Positions 60,894 through 64,000 of a DNA stretch of 64,000 bases are shown in pieces. The DNA lies in assembly GCF_025397915.1 (NCBI RefSeq), contig NZ_JALIDZ010000008.1, positions 221,906-285,905 on the forward strand, read 5' to 3'. The position numbers and the translations under genes are program-made. Each line of letters starts with the position of its first letter. Position 1 is the first letter of the stretch. Origin of the DNA: Microbaculum marinisediminis. GTDB taxonomy: Bacteria; Pseudomonadota; Alphaproteobacteria; Rhizobiales; Tepidamorphaceae. A model generated the notes under the pieces. It saw only the letters and a list, made by a program, of their open reading frames with translations. It did no database searches and was not told the DNA's origin.

Positions 60894-61655
60894 GCGCCGC
60901 GGCGCTGCCGAGTACCCCGCGGAGGACACCGTCTCGAACAAGTTCGCGATGCTCGGAAGCGGCGCCTCGACTCCCTTGGGGTCGCACCCGAACACCGCGC
61001 GATACCAGACGAAACTCAGAACCCTGGCGAACTGATCGCGATCCCTGGTCAGGGGCTCCAGAAGCGGGGTCCTGTAGATATAGGCCTCGCGGAGAATTTC
61101 ATCCGCCATCGCGATGACGATGCGGACAGCGAGCACGGCGGACGGATCGTTTCCAACCGAACCGCTCGCGCCGGTTCGCTGGACGAGATCGCGGAGGATC
61201 GCGCGCGCCCAACGATGGTTCAGGAAGTCGCGTTCGCGGGCCATCTCCGGCTTGTCCCGCATCAGCGCTTCCTTCCCGGCGAGCAGGACCGCGTTGCGCC
61301 AGTAACAGTCCACGTAGAAGAGATTCATCCGGTAGATCGCGTCGAATGGCGGGAGGGCCTTGCCTCCCCGCGGGCGCTTGCGACGCATCAGGGCATTGAA
61401 GGCGCGGATGACGGCAAAGGCCGCCTCGGCGCGGTTGGCGAAATAGAGGTAGAACGTGCCGCGCGCGAGCCCCGCCCGGTCGACGATCCCGTTGGTCGTC
61501 AGACCGTGATAGCCGGCGATCTCCATCTCGGCGGCCGTCGCGGCAAGCAAGCCCAGGCGAGTCCGTGTGCGCTTCGGCGCGCGGGCAGCCGCCTTCACGC
61601 GCTCGGCCAGAACCGTCGCGAGATGGAATGACTGAGAATCGGCATCGTTGTTCAT
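60891..61655 (-). CDS. TetR-family regulator of the polyamine-type ABC operon
   Basis: This 254-residue protein has an N-terminal TetR domain at about 30-85 (RTRLGLLAATAAEMEIAGYHGLTTNGIVDRAGLARGTFYLYFANRAEAAFAV, in overlapping parts), with GTFYLYF as recognition helix. The rest is helical. It is divergent from the ABC genes; the 109-bp gap holds an ordered array of its likely operator half-sites. It is therefore probably a repressor of its own gene and the transporter. ATG 61655 has only a weak ribosome site. Confidence 0.88.
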   Translation of the reverse strand: MNNDADSQSFHLATVLAERVKAAARAPKRTRTRLGLLAATAAEMEIAGYHGLTTNGIVDRAGLARGTFYLYFANRAEAAFAVIRAFNALMRRKRPRGGKALPPFDAIYRMNLFYVDCYWRNAVLLAGKEALMRDKPEMARERDFLNHRWARAILRDLVQRTGASGSVGNDPSAVLAVRIVIAMADEILREAYIYRTPLLEPLTRDRDQFARVLSFVWYRAVFGCDPKGVEAPLPSIANLFETVSSAGYSAAPRR

Positions 61656-61681
61656 CACACCAACTTGACACGGTCCGTAAT

Positions 61682-61714
61682 TGACATCAATGTCATATAT
61701 GACGCTAGTGTCAT
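61682..61714. promoter_or_regulatory. TetR operator array in the TetR/ABC divergent promoter
   Basis: Within 33 bp are TGACAT-2 nt-ATGTCA (61682-61695), the perfect 12-bp palindrome GTCATATATGAC (61692-61703), and ATGAC-4 nt-GTGTCAT (61699-61714). Half-sites ATGAC/GTCAT recur at regular spacing. Two TTGACA elements (61665-61670 and 61681-61686) lie at the left end, so bound regulator would cover the rightward promoter. This is the densest operator-like structure in the window. Confidence 0.65.
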
Positions 61715-61764
61715 AAACCGCCGCCGTTAAGAGCCGGGCCGACACAAATGGGGGAATGGATTGA

Positions 61765-62853
61765 ATGGCCGGTGCCGCAGTCAGCTTTCGCAATGTCAGC
61801 AAGCAATACGGCTCGGTGACGGCTCTGTCGGACTTCGATCTCGATATAGCCCCCGGCGAGTTCGTCACCTTCCTCGGGCCAAGCGGATCGGGCAAGAGTA
61901 CGGCCCTGAACGTCCTCGCCGGCTTCACCGATGCCACCAGCGGCGACGTGCTGATCGCCGGGCAGTCCGTTGCCGCGCTGCCGCCCGAGAAGCGCCAGCT
62001 CGGCATGGTGTTCCAGAGCTATTCGCTGTTCCCGCACATGACGGTCTACGAGAACGTCGCGTTCCCGCTGCGCCTGCGCAAGGCGCCGGCGGCGGAGATC
62101 CGCCGAAAGGTCGAGCAGAGCCTGGAGATGGTGCGGCTCTCCGAGCTCGGCGGCCGCATGCCCAGGGAATTGTCGGGCGGCCAGCGCCAGCGCGTCGCCT
62201 TCGCCCGCGCCGTCGTGTTCGAACCGCCGGTCCTGCTGATGGACGAACCGCTCGGCGCTCTCGATCTCAAGCTGCGCGAAGCGATGCAGCTCGAGATCAA
62301 GCGCTATCACGCCCAGCTTGGCTGCACGATCGTGTTCGTCACCCACGACCAGGGCGAGGCGCTTGTGCTCTCGGACCGGATCGTCGTGATGGGCGGCGGC
62401 CACATCGCGCAGGTCGACACGCCGGAACGGATTTATGACTTCCCGCAAAGCCGCTACGTCGCCGAGTTCATAGGCAAGACCAACATCCTCACGCTGACGC
62501 CCGGCGCCGGGGACGATCTGCGGGTCGAGGAGACCGGCGGCGCATTGCCCGCCGGTGCGATCGCCAGGATCTCCGCGACACCGGCGCGGATCAGCATCCG
62601 TCCCGAGAAGCTCCATCGGATGGAGCCGGGAACGGCCAACGCGCACGCCTTCCCGGTACGCATCGAGGAAACGCTCTTTCTCGGCGACATCGTTCAGTAC
62701 GAGGCGGCCACCGCCAACGGTGTCCGCATCTTTTTCCAGGAACACAGGGGACCCGACGCACCGATGCTGAGCCGCGGTGCTGACGTCGCAATCGGATTCC
62801 GGTTCGAGGACGCGCTCGTCGTCACGGGGGAGAGCGCACCCGAACAGGACTGA
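61765..62853 (+). CDS. ABC transporter ATPase (PotA type)
   Basis: The 362-residue ATPase has Walker A GPSGSGKST (38-46), Q-loop MVFQSYSLFPHMTV, signature LSGGQRQRVAFARAVV, Walker B VLLMDEPLGALD and the H-loop in TIVFVTHDQGEALVLSD. A C-terminal TOBE domain follows (about 280-360). This is the spermidine/putrescine import arrangement. It begins the operon controlled by the divergent TetR gene and is followed by the binding-protein gene after 43 bp. The permease genes must lie beyond 64,000. Confidence 0.94.
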   Translation: MAGAAVSFRNVSKQYGSVTALSDFDLDIAPGEFVTFLGPSGSGKSTALNVLAGFTDATSGDVLIAGQSVAALPPEKRQLGMVFQSYSLFPHMTVYENVAFPLRLRKAPAAEIRRKVEQSLEMVRLSELGGRMPRELSGGQRQRVAFARAVVFEPPVLLMDEPLGALDLKLREAMQLEIKRYHAQLGCTIVFVTHDQGEALVLSDRIVVMGGGHIAQVDTPERIYDFPQSRYVAEFIGKTNILTLTPGAGDDLRVEETGGALPAGAIARISATPARISIRPEKLHRMEPGTANAHAFPVRIEETLFLGDIVQYEAATANGVRIFFQEHRGPDAPMLSRGADVAIGFRFEDALVVTGESAPEQD

Positions 62854-62896
62854 CCGGCGGTCCGCCCGGACCGTCAAACGAAAAAGGGAGAAGACA

Positions 62897-63970
62897 ATGA
62901 GTATCCGACTTGGCCGAATTTCACGCGGGGGCCTGGGCCTAGCCCTGGGCTTGGCCGCGTTCACGCTTCCTGCCCATGCGCAGGAAAAGACTCTCGTCAT
63001 CAGCGGGTCCGGGGGCGTCGTGGCCGAAGCCACCGCCGAGATCTTCATTCCGGCGTTCGAGAAGGAGACCGGCTGGACCGCCAGGCAGGTGTCCGCCGAA
63101 GGCAAGCGCATCGCCGAGATCGAGGCGATGGTGAAGGCCGGAAAGACCGTCTGGGACGTTTCGGAAATCTCCGCCTCCGACTACCCGATCGCAGTCGGAA
63201 AGGGTCTGCTCGAGCCGATCGACTATTCCATCGTCGATCCCGACAACAAGCTGCCGGCCGCCGCTCGCAAGGAATTCGGCGTCGTCGGGGCGAGCTACTC
63301 GACGGTGCTCGTGCAGCGCCTCGACAAGAACCCCGAAGGCAAGAAGATGGAGTCCTGGGCGGACTTCTGGGACGTCGAGACATTCCCCGGGCCGCGGTCG
63401 CTCAATGCCAGGCCGCAGTACAATCTCGAATTCGCCCTGCTCGCCGACGGTGTCGGCAAGGCAGACCTCTACGACGTCCTGTCCACCGAGGAAGGGCTCG
63501 ATCGCGCGTTCGACAAGCTTGACGAGATCCGCGAGCACATCCCGGTCTGGTGGGAATCCGGCGCCCAATCGGTGCAGCTCCTGTCCGACGGAGAGGTGTT
63601 CTACTCGACAACCTACAACGGACGCGTGAACAAGCTTCAGGACTCCGGAATTCCCGCGGAGATCGTCTGGAACGGCGGTGCGCTGCACCTCTCGCACGTC
63701 GGCATTCCGAAAGGCGCCGTCAACAAGGAAGCCGCAAACAAGTACGTCGCCATCCGCACCACCCGAGCCGACCTCGAGCGGGAATACCTGAAGGTGCTGC
63801 CCTACCCGAACTTCTCGCCCGGCCTCTTCGACGGCATGCCTGCCGAACTCGTCGCCACCATGCCGACGTCCCCTGCGAACGCCGAAATGCAGTTCGAGGC
63901 CAACGAGCAGTTCTGGGCCGACAACATCGACAAGATCCAGGAACGCTGGAGCGAGTGGCTGCTCCAGTAA
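62897..63970 (+). CDS. ABC transporter periplasmic binding protein (PotD type)
   Basis: The 357-residue precursor has a signal peptide (1-28, TLPAHAQ). The mature part is PotD-like: LVISGSGGVVAEATAEIFIPAFEKETGW, then VWDVSEISASDYPIAVGKGLLEPIDY (in parts), SWADFWDVETFPGPRSL, and SDGEVFYSTTYNGRV. ATG 62897 has GGGAG about 6 nt upstream; the frame stays open to 62777 but without a signal sequence there. The family binds spermidine, putrescine and some amines; acidic residues that would recognise the amino groups are present but cannot be assigned. Last gene in the window. Confidence 0.93.
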   Translation: MSIRLGRISRGGLGLALGLAAFTLPAHAQEKTLVISGSGGVVAEATAEIFIPAFEKETGWTARQVSAEGKRIAEIEAMVKAGKTVWDVSEISASDYPIAVGKGLLEPIDYSIVDPDNKLPAAARKEFGVVGASYSTVLVQRLDKNPEGKKMESWADFWDVETFPGPRSLNARPQYNLEFALLADGVGKADLYDVLSTEEGLDRAFDKLDEIREHIPVWWESGAQSVQLLSDGEVFYSTTYNGRVNKLQDSGIPAEIVWNGGALHLSHVGIPKGAVNKEAANKYVAIRTTRADLEREYLKVLPYPNFSPGLFDGMPAELVATMPTSPANAEMQFEANEQFWADNIDKIQERWSEWLLQ

Positions 63971-64000
63971 GCGAACCGACGGCGGCGCGCCGTGCGCGCC

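Noticed and set aside
1..64000. Mobile elements, CRISPR arrays, tRNA or rRNA genes
   Set aside because: No transposase, integrase, regularly spaced repeat or recognisable RNA gene was seen on reading both strands; short tRNA-like folds cannot be fully excluded by eye.

Overview
The window is GC-rich throughout, with strong third-position GC bias, tightly overlapped genes (many ATGA, GTGA and TGATG junctions), several TRAP and ABC solute uptake systems, and DsbD/TlpA/DsbA-type thiol chemistry. This suggests a chromosomal segment of a metabolically versatile alphaproteobacterium; the order cannot be fixed from sequence alone. No rRNA, tRNA, CRISPR array, transposase or prophage gene was seen.

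Region 1 (1-20,800) is a catabolic island for a carboxylic acid processed as a CoA thioester. It starts with a truncated acyl-CoA ligase divergent from a MarR regulator. An SDR gene and a TRAP transporter (dctPQM) follow. A nine-gene minus-strand operon then runs from 16,387 to 5,368: iron/polyamine-type ABC transporter, PaaK-like CoA ligase, a two-subunit CoA-transferase-fold enzyme resembling IpdAB ring hydrolases, a ThDP enzyme, a thiolase and a TetR regulator. A second minus-strand set encodes an enoyl-CoA hydratase and two acyl-CoA dehydrogenase subunits. An IclR regulator sits between the two sets. The parts fit ligation, dehydrogenation, hydration, ring or beta-keto hydrolysis and thiolysis; the substrate is unknown.

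Region 2 (20,800-34,100) looks like amine or modified amino-acid catabolism. It has two class III aminotransferases, two M81 (MlrC-like) metallohydrolases, a PYROXD2-like flavoprotein, an aldehyde dehydrogenase, a polar amino-acid ABC transporter and an IclR regulator. A TAGTGAAC-containing element occurs just downstream of a TTGACA promoter at both main promoters, which suggests one regulon.

Region 3 (34,100-42,200) is envelope-centred: a QseBC/PmrAB-like two-component system, an L,D-transpeptidase lipoprotein, and a DsbD/TlpA/DsbA thiol redox operon. A perfect PmrA-type box (CTTAAG, 5 nt, CTTAAG) lies between the transpeptidase and redox genes. A lipoprotein with two copies of a 64-residue domain and an AraC regulator follow.

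Region 4 (42,400-58,600) is the least conventional part. It encodes an SH3-domain exported protein, a CPBP membrane protein and an M13 metallopeptidase. Next is an exported 1022-residue dikinase-like protein translationally coupled to an exported L,D-transpeptidase-like protein. It continues with an orphan TAXI binding protein, a symporter fused to a periplasmic binding domain, a small exported protein, a leaderless binding-protein-like gene, a prokaryotic pentameric ligand-gated ion channel and a conserved-looking protein of unknown function.

Region 5 (58,600-64,000) has a UvrD-like helicase, a TetR regulator with an array of ATGAC/GTCAT operator half-sites in the divergent promoter, and the first two genes (ATPase and binding protein) of a PotABCD-type ABC transporter that runs off the window.
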